From Inga oerstediana (lineage: Eukaryota > Streptophyta > Magnoliopsida > Fabales > Fabaceae), in contig OY723403.1 in NCBI GenBank assembly GCA_963210345.1, positions 54,063,999-54,127,998 on the forward strand: 64,000 bases of DNA, given 5' to 3'. The position numbers were made by a program, and so were the translations under genes. Of the stretch, positions 1-10,939 are shown in pieces (the first letter of the stretch is position 1; every line of letters begins with the position of its first letter). A model generated the notes under the pieces. That model was given only the letters and a program-made list of their open reading frames with translations. It was not told the DNA's origin and searched no databases.

Positions 1-1
1 T

Positions 2-700
2 CGTAGGTTGGTTTCCTCAGGCAAAAGCGATAAATTTGGATTCCTATACCCAGTTCAAATCCATGACAAACGAACCAATGCTGCTATCAGACACATACTT
101 ATCGGAGAGGCTTAGTGAAACCCAATTAAGTGTTTCTTGGCTCCATATGTGCATGGGTAAGAAACAAATTTATATTTCATAATATATATAATATTTTATG
201 TTTGCTTAAAAGTCATCCCTTTTTTCAATGATCATTGGCAATTAGTTATTCTGTGCAAGAAGAGTTATACTGGTATCCTCTTATGCTTCCTCCACTACAA
301 GCCAGTGGATGAATTGAAGAAGACCATTAACTTATAAGTTTTCTTGCATTATTACCTTTCATGCACAAAATTTATGGAATTTTTGTAAAATAAGTAACCT
401 TTATGATTTTGATGATAGAGCTATGCGGACATTCCTACACGCTGCTTGTGGTAGGCATGTTCATTACTTAAAAGACCCTATATGGATCATGCCAAATGTT
501 AGTTACATAATGGTTTATTTTAAAAATTTATTCAATAATAAGCCATGCTTTAATTTTATACTTGTTTTAATGGTATCATGTTATTTTTTAGAGCTGTAGG
601 CAACCACCGGGTCCAACTTATGTGGGTTGTATGTTTTGAGACACATTTATACTATTATTACCCTAGGCACGACAGAATTTACTCAAGAGGTAAATGTATA
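2..700 (+). pseudogene. Transposon-encoded Ulp1-like (C48) cysteine protease, C-terminal exons, decayed
   Basis: Four exon-like blocks can be read. About 2-158 gives FGFLYPVQIHDKR, then two in-frame stops, then CFLAPYVHG. About 231-336 gives DHWQLVILCKKSY, containing the catalytic-type His in the HW motif. About 415-500 gives DRAMRTFLHAACGRHVHYL. From about 592 comes CRQPPGPT followed by CGLYVLRHIYTIITLG. The order (HW block, then a QPPGPTECGYYVMR-like block) matches the Ulp1 C-terminal catalytic domain found in plant transposon proteins. The catalytic Cys codon TGT is kept at 621-623, but a 1-base deletion just upstream shifts the frame, so the gene is dead. Blocks are separated by AT-rich introns; exon limits are approximate. 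Confidence 0.65.
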
Positions 701-1267
701 TATATTCCAAAAATTTTGTATTACTTTTATTCTTTTTGAAGTTAGCAAGTTAATGTTTTTTCTAGCTTTGGTTTTACAAATGTTTGATCTTGCTGACCCC
801 TTTCTAGAAGAACATATTGATTACATACACAATTGATGTGTTGAATTCATTTATGAACTTTTACAACAATAGTGGGTTTTTGTAAAAATGAGGAATTATA
901 TATATATTGAGGAATTTTTCTTCCCTTGGCTTTTCTGTAAAACTTGTTGGTTGCATAAATTGACATGTTTGTTGTTTTTGTGATTATGTGAAACCATGCA
1001 TTTATACATGTAAACCTATTTGAGACATGTCATTGGCTTGTGTTTTATGGTTAATGCATATCTGATATTTTTAAACAACACATTACATGATGAAGGCCAT
1101 GTTATGTTACAAGTTCCCAATGAGAAGGTTAAAGAAAAAGGAAATGGTAAGGGAAGGAAAATGAACACCTTATGGCACTTAATAAGTATGGCATTAGAAG
1201 CAGCTTCTAGGATGTGTTCTAGTTACTAATATAATCAAATAGAAGTAAATAAATAATTACAATACTT

Positions 1268-1610
1268 AAATAAAGACTGGGTTTCCATAAAACTAGTCTT
1301 AAAATTATTATATTGACAACCGGTTTTAAAATTCAAACTTTTAAGATTGGTTGTATAGAAAACCGGTCTTAAAAATGTTTTTATAGAGCCTACAAAAGAG
1401 GTCTTTTAAGACCGGTACTCATGACAACCGGTCTTAAAATGGTTTATTTTAAGACCAGTTTTCAATACAACCGATCTTAAAAGTGTGACTTTTAAGACCG
1501 GTTTCTTAACCGGTCCAAAGACTTTTTAGACCGACTGTATTAAGACTTCATCCAGAACTGGTCTAAAAAGTCATTTTTAACTAATCTAGAAAGTCATTTT
1601 TCCACCAGTG
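1268..1610. repeat. CACTA subterminal repeat array (AACCGGTCTTAAAA type)
   Basis: At least ten degenerate copies of a motif close to AAGACCGGTT / AACCGGTCTT occur in both orientations, mixed with related GACTTTTTAGACC-type units towards the terminus. Subterminal arrays of this kind bind the CACTA transposase in studied elements; that role here is inferred from the family. Confidence 0.75.
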
Positions 1611-2240
1611 AGAGATTTAAGTGAACTAGTGATTCGGCATTAAATTTCTCATTTTCATTTAAGTTGAGGAAATCAAAGAAGGAATTTTAAAATCAATTTA
1701 AACAATTGCAAAAGTATAAATGAATGTTTATAAAATTTTAAATTGATAAAAATAACCTAGAGTGGCTAATCCTTTTTTCAAGTCTTACCCAATTAAAAGC
1801 GCTTAATGTTAAATTATTAATCTAGAGTTTAAATAGATATAAGTATCTTCTAATTACTCATACCCCTCTCTCAAGTTAATAATTGTTATTCCTAACTAAT
1901 TTACTCAAGAGACAATAAATGTCCAAATTCACTTTAATAGGATTATATGGGTCCAATAGGTATATTCCTATCCTATTGGCAAATTAGAATAAATTCTAAT
2001 CCCACATTACTTAATCATATAATCCAGTTAAGATCCCTCTTCCAAGTCTAATCAAAATTTTCCAATTTTATACTTAGTGGTGATCAAGCACTATGAAGAC
2101 CAAATAATACAAGATTAAGTAAACAAACTAACATTAAGCATAAATAAATCGTTCATACATGCCCAAATCCCCAAATTAGTTCATAGCTACTTTAGGTTCA
2201 AAGAAAATTAGCCACACATAGCCTTAATAAAATTCATCAC
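1611..2240. other. Unassigned AT-rich flank
   Basis: No long ORF, LTR terminus or transposon motif is seen. It could be the pre-insertion host sequence or an old unrecognised repeat. Confidence 0.4.
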
Positions 2241-2572
2241 ACTGCAGTATGTCTTCCTCTCCTTTGTTCTGTTTTGCTCCAGACTTCTCTCTCTGATTCA
2301 ACTTAGATTTCATCGACGGTGGAGTCTCCTCTAGTCTGATTGACACCTCCGAAAAACTTTATTCCTCTATGCTTTAGTTCTCATTGAAACTCAAGAATGA
2401 AGACGACGGCGGTGAAGCTCGCCAAAGGTAGGTCTCTCTACTTTTATCGCCTCCCGCAAGCTCTCATAGTGAAGACGCCCTCCGTCTTACAATCCTCCCA
2501 GCTCGTGATGATGATGATGATTTTTTTCCAATGTCTGCTGCCTCCCCTCCACTATTTCTCTCCACGGATTTT
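2241..2572 (+). other. Possible host-gene 5' fragment (5'UTR, first exon, splice donor)
   Basis: This stretch is richer in GC and in C/T tracts than its surroundings. It has a pyrimidine-rich leader, an ATG at 2397 in the context CAAGAATGA, a short reading frame starting MKTTAVKLAKG, and a good splice-donor match (AAAG|GTAGGT) at about 2425-2434. The downstream part includes a GATGATGATGATGAT run near 2505-2521. The reading frame is cut by the LTR start at 2573. I do not recognise the protein. It may be a host gene disrupted by the insertion, a gene fragment carried by a transposon, or chance. Confidence 0.25.
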
Positions 2573-4030
2573 TGTAACACCCCAAATTTTATTTACCAAG
2601 AATATATTGTAATTATCTAATATATTCAATAAAATGGTGAATATTTAAAGCCAAAGAAATTAAATATTTAAAATTGAAAAGTGAACAGTGTTTTTATTGA
2701 AATCGCCTATGAGGTAGTGAGTTTGTCATGTTGTTTTGGAAGATAAATGATGAGAAAAAATTATGAAATTTTACAAGATGAAAGTAGACGTCCCAAGCTT
2801 TAATTTGATAGGTTGTATTAATCATTTGAAGCTATATGAAAAAACATATAAATTTTTCAATTTAGACTACAAAATTTGGAAAGTCTTTGGAGCAGTGGCA
2901 AAGAAATGAAATATGGGAATTATGTTCTTCCAACTGGCTAAATTTCATATTTTTCCTTGAAAATAAACTCAATAAAGGTTCCATAGCCTTTGGAATCACT
3001 CTGAAATGATGTTTACAAATTTAGTTATGATTTTTCAAAGTTTGGGCTGAAAATCTGCCAGAATTGGCACTATTCCGAAAATTTGAAAATAAAATGTGTT
3101 GGCAAATGTGTAAATTGTGGAATAAAGAAAATAGGAAGGGAAATAATTATTTGGCTTATATACATGCCAAGTGTCACTATCCTATGGTAAAGGGATTAGT
3201 TTATAATTGTTAAAGATGAGCACATGTTTAATTGTGTTAAAATAATACTTCTTGTACATGGTAATTATGATTATGGTACAACATTTGAGTACATAGCTGG
3301 ATAAGTTGGAAGAAGCCCATTTGTTTCTAAAAGGACCCTAAGTGGTGTTGGGCTAGTAAGGGCAGGAGAGGAAATTTGGTTCAAACTCAATTAAACTTTA
3401 TGACACAAGTTGTATGAAGATAAGGTCAAGTACAAGTAGGTGTCATAAATACTAATTTTGGAATTAAGATAATTAGAGGAAAATTGGTAAGATATTTTTA
3501 TAAAGCAAAACTTCATCTCTCTTGCTCATTTTCGTCCTAAGCTCAAGGGAAAGAGAGAGAGAGAGAAAGAGAGAACCTTAAGAAAGCTCAAGGTTAGAGG
3601 GAAGAAGGAAGAAGGAAAAACCAAAGTATCTTTGTGACTTCTTAAGGTTTTCTTCTAAACTTGCATAAGATGTCCTCTAAAATCTTCTTTTATATGGAAT
3701 CTATGGTTTAGAAAGCTCATCCTAAGCTCAGGGAGAGAGAGAGAAGACGATGTCTAGAAAGAGAAAGGATAAGAACTCCAGAAGTAACTTCACAAATCTT
3801 ATATCTATACTAGTATGTTGTAGTTGTTGGAGTATATGGTTGGATTTGGTGATTTTTGTTGAGTTTGTAAATTTGGAAAGTCCTAACCCTAAGGGGTTAT
3901 ATTGCCCTAATTTCTTTAAATCATGGTTAGTATGTTTTTAAATGGGTTAATAAGGGTTTAGAAGTGAGAAGGAGTAAGCTTTAGGAGTTAAAACACAAAG
4001 TTGCAATTTTTCCCTTTTCAATTGGATAGA
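2573..4030 (+). mobile_element. Gypsy-type LTR fragment (5' part)
   Basis: It starts TGTAACACCCCAAATTTTAT at 2573, the same type of start as the LTR at 43909. It shares phrases with the other plus-strand gypsy LTRs here: the CATAGCCTTTGGAA block near 2980 recurs near 45570, and a GA-rich tract near 3550-3580 is followed by a CCCTAAGG block near 3883 that recurs near 44997. The 3' part and PBS are absent; sequence changes to a copia gag fragment at about 4030. The small ORF at 3750-3941 inside it is not considered a gene. Confidence 0.55.
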
Positions 4031-4034
4031 AAGA

Positions 4035-4860
4035 GAAAAGAAAATATTTTCATTGAACATTAGAGTAATAAAAATTTTGTATAGTGCTTTAACCGAAAAT
4101 AATTTTGAGAAAATTAGATTTTGCTATACTGCTAGAGATATTTGGGATACTCTTAATTCTATGTATACTTCTAACAAGTATGTTGAAGTTGAAAGTGTTG
4201 ACAGTTCCTATGAAACTATAAGTTGCGCATCTATGATGCATGAACAATTGGAAGCTGATGATGAAGAAGAAATCATAAAACACTTCCTTATAGTCAACAT
4301 GGATGACAAGAAGAAGAGGATTCCCAAGAAGAGCTCATTATGGATGAATTTGATGGATCATCTTGTACAGCTCAAGATGTACATATGGTAAACAATTCCA
4401 ATTCTTCTAGAGTTATTTTAAAAACAGATTTTGAAAGTTTGCATAAAATTGTTTTTCAACCAAATATTGATTCTATTGAGAAAAGCAAAAAGGTTTTCAA
4501 TCATGCTAGAAATTCATGTGGGAAGAAAGAACTTAGGCAACTGATCATTTGAGATTGTCTTTTCTTGATGGACAGAATACTTGATAAGAGTCTCATAATG
4601 CATATCATCATATTATTTGCAATTATTATGGTAAATAAGGTCATATTTCTCACACATGCTATATTAGGAGAAATTCTAATGTGAGAAATAAATTTGTTTA
4701 GATTCCTTAAACGTAAGTGAGTTCAAATGCTAACGTTCAAGGACCCAAAGCAAAGTGGGTACCAAAATGTCCATCTGGTGTTTCATGTGTGCAGATTGAT
4801 TCTAGAAAGAATGGACAAAAGGGTACTAAGAAAATGAAGAAGATTCCAAGAGTTCCTAAT
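4035..4860 (+). pseudogene. Ty1/copia gag fragment (UBN2-type domain and degraded zinc knuckle)
   Basis: Reading from 4053, SALTENNFEKIRFCYTARDI, followed by WDTLNSMY, matches the copia Gag (UBN2-like) pattern in which each subunit block ends ...A.E.W..L...Y. It is followed by an acidic stretch (EADDEEE). Further on, CNYYGKxGHISHTC at about 4617-4660 is a CX2CX4HX4C-like zinc knuckle with the second Cys changed to Tyr and an in-frame break. The tail KAKWVPK near 4750 recalls the xWVPK phrase after the knuckle in SIRE/Opie-like elements. Several frames and stops are needed, and no protease, integrase or RT follows, so this is a truncated piece. Confidence 0.6.
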
Positions 4861-5750
4861 GCACCTAAATAGAGATTCACATCAATTAGGAGAACTCTCG
4901 GATCACCCATTGCTGGAATTGCAATGTTCAACCACAAAGAAAGGTAATAGAGAAAAGAAGTACGTTCCACCTCAAGAATGGACTACCATAGAGTACCGTT
5001 CAACTATCTTGAGGAGAACAAGAAAAGGAGGATCTCTCAAGCATCAAGTAAAAAACTCCTGGAGTCTATATATTTTGAGAGAAGGTTGCCAGCACCCAAA
5101 GCAAGATATTCAAAGTATCAACATCATAAAAAGATGCAGCAGGAAAGCAAAAGCAATCTTCCAAGTATATAAGGCAAAGGTACACAATGATAAAACCTCC
5201 TATGCTATTGTCTGTAATATTTATTAAGGTTTTATATTCTGGAACCTTAGGAATGAGCATTACAAATGATTTTGAATTATGTTTTCACGTCCCTTAAAAA
5301 ACCACTTAATAGGTTTATTTATAAAGGGATTGCAATACTCAATAGGTTAATTCTTTATGCATATATAATGATGTGAAAAGAAAATATTTATTTTATGTAT
5401 AAAGACATATTTAATTTGACATGCTCAATTGCCTTCAGTTAATTATATTTTTAGAGCATGTGAATTTTATATTGATTCCTACAAGCTAACAAGAAATGGA
5501 TACAAGTAAGGTTGGATACCGTAAAGAAAAATAAATTTATACAGTTTTGTAGGATAAGAAAAAGCTTCTCAAGACTACGGACACATGAAAATAAATTCAT
5601 ATCTTGATAATGCTAAATTATGGAGTTTGGATTTTGGTTCTGAATGTGCAAAGGAGGAAAATCAACATTATTCCACCAAAACCAAGCAAGCTATCACAAG
5701 GACAAGAGGACTTACGGTGATATCTAATTCTTACTCTGTACTGTGCTTAT
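4861..5750. other. Unassigned sequence between copia fragment and gypsy 3' LTR
   Basis: Overlapping short frames exist at 4859-5260 but show no motif I recognise. It may be the decayed continuation of the copia fragment. No PBS, polypurine tract (PPT) or LTR terminus is visible before 5751. Confidence 0.4.
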
Positions 5751-7457
5751 TATAACCCCCTGCCTCAAAAACCGTAATTATGATTCGAAAAGTTGTAATT
5801 AAAATGAATTAGAGATCAACGAATAATTAAACTTATTTCAAACTTCCCTCCTTATGGTAGGGTTTTCACAAACCCTTTCAAAATTTCATTCCTATTCTGG
5901 TCTCAAATTCAAGTTTCGAATATAATTACCCTGTGCAGTTAAATCGCATTCATACATATCAGAGTGTACAACAAAAATCTCGGCAACCCCCAAGTTTCAT
6001 TCATTCACTAAGGGTTTATAGTTTCCCATATAGGGGATTACACAAAATCATTCCACATATATACAGTAATCCCAAATCAAAATGGATAACAACAACCAAC
6101 ATCAAAGATCTCAAAGGAGTCCTAGTGGCTCTTGGTTGTCCATTTCTTTTTGAGTTACTTGCGCTGTTTGAAGGTTAGTTCATAGGATTCAAAAGAATCT
6201 CAGTAGTAACAAGTCACTCATACAATATATAAGAACACAACATGTAAGTAAATCACAAATAACAACAACAACAACACAAAGATACATGGCTTTTACCACA
6301 AACGATAGCACTCACAGCAGTATACACAATACGACAGCTCTCGCTGTAATCACAATCACGACAGCTTACGCTGTAATCACAATAACGATAGCTTACATTG
6401 TAAACGACAGCTTTTGTTCTATAACGACAGCTACCACCAGTTGTAACTGCAGCAACATCAGAAATCATCACAAAACAGTGATACAACACACTACAGTGAA
6501 TTACACATAGTATAAGAGAAAGAGTCACTACTTGGTTGTTTTCTAACGTGCTCTAGCGCAAGTCGTTCACGATCAGGGAAAATGTCAAATCGTACAATTC
6601 CAAATGCACCATTTAGACACTTCCATAGTGTTTTTGGGGGTTATATGAGTCTATAAAGAAAATTTATAAAAATGCCCCTGGGGACCCGGCTCGGCACCAC
6701 CGTACCCGGTCCGGCTGCACTTTTCCCTGAAATTCTAACCTGAGCTATCCTAACATATTTCCGCCCAAGGAATCCATTTCCAGACTCTGAATTATCAAAT
6801 TGAATGTTAAATTCCAAATTTACCCTTGGTAGCCCCACTTTAAGGGTTTTAGGGACGTTTTCGTAATTATGCTTTTTTGGCCTTTTCCGAAAACGTGACC
6901 AACTTAACCCTACCTAATTTTCCCTCATGAATGCAATGGAAGTGTCAAATCTTTGAAAGTTCAACTCTAAGACCCATTTCTAGAGTTGACCATAATTTAT
7001 GTGTTCTCTGAGGAAAATTGGGGTTTTAAGATTTCGGCCCCGTAAACGGGTTCCTTTATACTCCTAGCCACTTTATTAACTATTACATTAGGTTATAACT
7101 ACCATTTAAACCAAAATTGGGCAACATAACCCTTTGGCAACTCAATTTCCAAAATTTAAAACCAACAAAAATCCGGCAAAATTTCACCGATTAAATTGCC
7201 CACAGCAGCCAGAATAGTCAATATATAAAGGTTTTGCACATAATTACACTTAACAGTTTATCAAATTTTCAACCAATGAGTCTAATGGCTCTAAAATCAA
7301 CAATCAAACTTATTCCTACACAATTTTTCACAAGAAAACCATTGGAATAACTAAAACTACCAAATTCCCATAACACATTCTCCAAAAGTGTTTATTCAAC
7401 AATAATTACATCAACTTTTGAAGTCATTAGGCCTTAATCACTTTTTGGGATATTACA
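5751..7457 (-). repeat. Gypsy-1 3' LTR (1707 bp)
   Basis: On the minus strand it starts TGTAATATCCCAAAAAG right after a PPT and ends GGGGGTTATA at 5751. The 5' LTR copy ends GGGTTACA, so the terminal CA has become TA here. Aligned by eye, the first 150 bases at the low end differ from the 5' LTR at roughly one position in ten, implying an old insertion. Confidence 0.9.
6315..6460. repeat. Array of short ACAGC...GCTGT hairpins in 3' LTR
   Basis: Four or five units of about 26-32 bp, each with ACAGC then a short loop then GCTGTA (or close variants), separated by ATCACAATMACG. The same array is in the 5' LTR at about 12828-12965. Confidence 0.8.
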
Positions 7458-7470
7458 TTTCTCCACCTGT
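7458..7470 (-). other. Gypsy-1 polypurine tract
   Basis: The minus strand reads ACAGGTGGAGAAA immediately before the LTR start TGTAATATCCC, the normal position of the plus-strand primer of an LTR retrotransposon. Confidence 0.75.
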
Positions 7471-7501
7471 AAAATAAATTTCGCCCTCGAAATTTGTCAC
7501 A

Positions 7502-8870
7502 CAACTTAAGCCATAATCTCTGGATAATGTCTTTCCATATCCGCTTTCACTTCCCAAGTTGCTTCCCTTTGAGTCATTCCTTTCTAGATCAACTTCACAA
7601 ACAGAATGCTTTGGTGTCTAAGCTGTCGTTCTTCTCGCTTAATAATATGTTCTGGCTCTACCACATAGGTGAAGTTGTCTGGTAGTTCGACTTCTTCATT
7701 ATCAATAATGTGAGACGGATCTGGTTGGTACTTCTATAGTTGGGAAATATGAAACACATCGTGGAGCCTGCTCAAGTTTGGGGGTAGGGCCACTCAATAC
7801 GCAACAGGCCCAATTCTCGCAAGAATCTCAAAATGACTTATATACCTCAGGCTCAGCTTCTTTCTCTTGATAGCTCTCCCGATGCCAGTAACTGGTAACA
7901 CTCCCAAGAACACATGGTCACCAACCTCAAACTCTAGAAGCCATCTCTTCTTGTCAGCGTAAGCTTTTTTGTCGACTTTGTGCTGTAAGAATCCTCTTAC
8001 GAATGATTCGAATATGTGTTGAGGTTTGATCAACAAGCTCCAGCTATATAGCTTCCTCTTAGATAACTCATTCTGGTATAGGAGTGATTGGCACTTACTC
8101 CCATACAACGGTTCGTACGGCGCTATCTGAATGCTCACATGATAGCTATTGTTGTAGGCAAACTCAGCAAGTAGACGAAAGTAGTCCCAATTCCCTTTAA
8201 ATCGAGGACACAACTCGTAACATATTCTCCAGCATGTGGATACTCCTTTCTTAATGTCTATCTGTCTGGGGATGAAAGGCCATACTGAATCTCAATTGGG
8301 TACACAGTGCCTCATGCAAAGCCCTCCAAAATCTTAAAGTAAATCGAGGATCTGAGTCGGAAATGATATTCTTCAGTATGCCATAGAGCTTCACAATCTC
8401 TCGTATGTAAATCTCTTCCAGTTTATCCGGCCAATAACTAGCATTAATCAGTATGAATTATGCTGACTTCGTTAATCAATCAACAATCACCCAGATCATA
8501 TCATAATTCATGATCCTAGGTAATCCCACAACAAGATCCATGGTCATACTTTCCCATTTCTATTTTGTAATCTCAGGACTTTGCAACAAACCTGGTAGTC
8601 TCTGGTGATCAATGTTTACCTTCTGGCAAGTATGACACAGTGCCATATAATTGTCACATCACTCTTCAATCTCGACCACCAATACATAGATTTCAAGTTA
8701 TGATACATTTTGGTCATTCCGGGGTGAAGAGTATACCGGCTCTTGTTTGCCTCATCCAAAATCTTTTGTCTCAACTCCGCCTTAAGTGGAACACAAATTA
8801 TCTTCTGATAACAAACTAGTCCACTAGGCGACAAATCATAGCCCTGAGCTTTTCTCCATTCAATTCTAGC
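7502..8870 (-). pseudogene. Gypsy-1 integrase with chromodomain-like C-terminus, decayed
   Basis: The N-terminal zinc-binding region is readable near 8800-8640 (LHPGMTKMYHNLKSMYWW, then a C-terminal WHC; the HHCC pattern is partly lost). The catalytic core (about 8630-8220) is fragmented by stops. A long open piece at 8213-7794 holds the C-terminal part (FAYNNSYH, then YEPLYGSKC, then a GDHVFLGVLPVTG SH3-like region, ending ARIGPVAY). Beyond a gap, minus-strand translation gives LHDVFHISQL, REERQLRHQ and ATWEVKADMERHYPEIMA, the layout of a Tekay/Del chromodomain tail, with stops at two sites. Chromodomains in this group direct integration to heterochromatin; that is family knowledge. Confidence 0.8.
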
Positions 8871-9545
8871 CAGATTATGCTGTATCCAACTATCTTGCCG
8901 TTGAGCTTCTTCAATCTCAGATCTCAAGTCATTTTCCGCTTGGGAAATAGTATAATTGGCATAGACGATTTGGTTGGACAGATTCAAATCTAAAAAATCT
9001 TCTATCAATTTCCGCTCTTGTATCATCATTAATGCCATAAGCATCATCTTTCGACTAAGAGTATCCGCGACTATATTTGCCTTACCTAGATGGTATTTGA
9101 TTTCTAGGTTGTAGTCTTTCAGCAACTCTATCAGTGGCGCTGTCTCATATTCAATTCTTCCTGATCATACAAATACCTGAGACTCTTTGTGGTCACAGTA
9201 CAATTCTATATCACAACATACAAATAATGCCGCCATACTTTTAACACAAACACAATTACCGCAAGCTCCATATCATGGGTGGGATAATTCATTTCATGAG
9301 GTTTGAACTGTCGAGAGGCATAGGCCACCACACGTCCCTGCTATATAAGAACATACCCTAATCCCTGCTTACTTGTATTACTATACACAACATAAGTTAA
9401 GCTGAGATTAGGTATAATCAACACAGGTGCCGTAGTCAACCTCTCCTTCACTCCACAAAGCAGTTTTCACAACACTTATCCCACACAAACGGTTGATCCT
9501 TCCTCATGAGCTTGGTCATCGGTAAGGCAATACAGGAAAAATTTT
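8871..9545 (-). pseudogene. Gypsy-1 RNase H region, decayed
   Basis: The C-terminal end is clear at 9125-9040: MLKDYNLEIKYHLGKANIVA, followed by DTLSRK, a standard gypsy RNase H ending. Upstream to about 9545 the reading frame is interrupted several times, but translated phrases such as the ARQFKPHEMNYPTHDMELA type (near 9320-9265) can still be followed. Confidence 0.7.
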
Positions 9546-10336
9546 GGATGAATCTCCGGTAGTAACCAGTAAGATCCAGAAAATTGCATATTTCAGCAAT
9601 AGTTTTTGCCCTCTTTCAGTCCAGTACTACTTCCACCTTACTGGGATCCACAGAGACCCCTTATTGCGAGATCACATGGCTAAAGAATTTTACTTTTGGA
9701 AGCCAAAACTTGCATTTACTCAATTTGGCATAGAGCTGCTTCTCACGCAAGATGTTCAACATAATTCTCAAATCATACTCATGCTCCTCCCTACTCTTGG
9801 AGTATATCAAAATATCATCAATAAACACAACAATGAACTGATCCTGATACTGGCGAAAGACATGATTCATGTAATCCATAAATACAACAGGTACATTGGT
9901 TAGCCCAAATGGCGTCACCAGAAACTCATAATGGCCGTACCTGATTCTAAAAGCAGTCTTTAGAATATCTTCTGCTTTCACACGCTGCTGATGAGAGCCC
10001 AACCTTAGATCAATTTTTGAAAACACACATGAACTAGACAGTTGATCTAGAAGGTCATCGATTCTTAGGATAGGCTACTTGTTCTTGACAGTAATCTTAC
10101 TTAACTCTCAATAATCATCACACAAACATAGACTTCCGTCTTTCTTTTTAACGAAATAACACTGGCGCTCCCCACAATGACACACTAGGTTTAATGAACC
10201 CTTTCTCAAGCAAGTCTTCAATTTGCTTCTTCAACTCTGCCATTTCATTTGGGGCCAAACAGTATGGGGCCTTTGATATCGAGCTAGCTTCAGGCACAAT
10301 TTCAATTGAAAACTGAACTTGCCTTTCTGAAGGCAA
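9546..10336 (-). pseudogene. Gypsy-1 reverse transcriptase, decayed
   Basis: Two open blocks remain. 10336-10148 holds the RT start (EVQF-type strand, SKAPYCLAPNEMAELKKQIE, then LLEKGFIKPSVSLWGAPVLF). 10026-9661 holds FSKIDLRLGSHQQRVK, TAFRIRYGHYEFLVTPFGL and the catalytic block FIVVFIDDILIYSKS, in which both Asp residues are kept. A frame break separates the blocks around 10030-10150. It would copy element RNA to DNA in the virus-like particle; here it is inactive because it is interrupted. Confidence 0.85.
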
Positions 10337-10629
10337 TCTACTAAGATCATCAGGAAATACCTCAGGGAATTCATTTACAATGGGTATACTACTAAGAGTT
10401 TCTTCAGTATCTCCTTAAACAGAAAAGAACACCATATACCCCTGGAAACCCTTCTATAAGTACTTCTCAGCTTTAGTCGTCGAGAGGAAATTCATATTGG
10501 CATTCACATCCCTAAGAGTTTGAGAAGTAGGATACACTATCCTTTTGTTTCCATAATCAAGCAACAAATTATTTGTCATTAATCAATCAAAACCAAAAAT
10601 GACTTCTAATTGATAAAGTAGCAGACAAA

Positions 10630-10893
10630 TCAAATCCACAACGGATTAATGCCCCCCACGGTTATCACACAATTTAAATAAGCTTTAGTGGTCAAGACTT
10701 TGACACCTATCAGGGTTGAGACAATCAGATTAAATGGCAATTTATACACATGCATGCCCAGGCATTTCACACAATCATAAGCAATGAAAGAGTGACTTGC
10801 ACTTGAATCAAATAATACTTGTAACAAGTTATCATTGAGAACTATATTACCTTGAATCAGATCTGGAGACTTCCGAGCTTCCTCGTGTGTCAT
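10630..10893 (-). pseudogene. Gypsy-1 aspartic protease, active site altered
   Basis: The block EARKSPDLIQGNIVLNDN, followed by VLFDSSASHSFIAYDCV, matches the retropepsin of Tekay/Del elements, where the usual motif is D-S-G-A. Here Gly has become Ser (D-S-S-A). The normal role is cleavage of Gag-Pol. It follows the zinc knuckles and precedes RT in the expected order. Confidence 0.8.
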
Positions 10894-10939
10894 GGCGAAT
10901 ACTCTCTCCTGAGTCCTCAGTCTCTGCTTTGGTCATGGC

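Larger units (their letters stand above)
1..1610 (+). mobile_element. CACTA (En/Spm-type) DNA transposon, right-hand part
   Basis: The 3' end is ...TTTTTCCACCAGTG at 1597-1610, which reads CACTGGTGGAAAAA on the opposite strand, a typical CACTA-superfamily terminus. Just inside it lies a dense block of short subterminal repeats, as expected for this superfamily. The coding remnant at the left edge resembles the Ulp1-like protease carried by many plant CACTA and Mutator-like elements. The left terminus lies outside the window, so the TSD cannot be checked; the 3 bases after the end are AGA. The assignment to CACTA rests on the terminus plus the subterminal array. Confidence 0.75.

Noticed and set aside
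6253..6528. Cys/Tyr-rich small protein on the minus strand (also 12732-13004)
   Set aside because: Translation of the LTR hairpin array; composition follows from the repeat.
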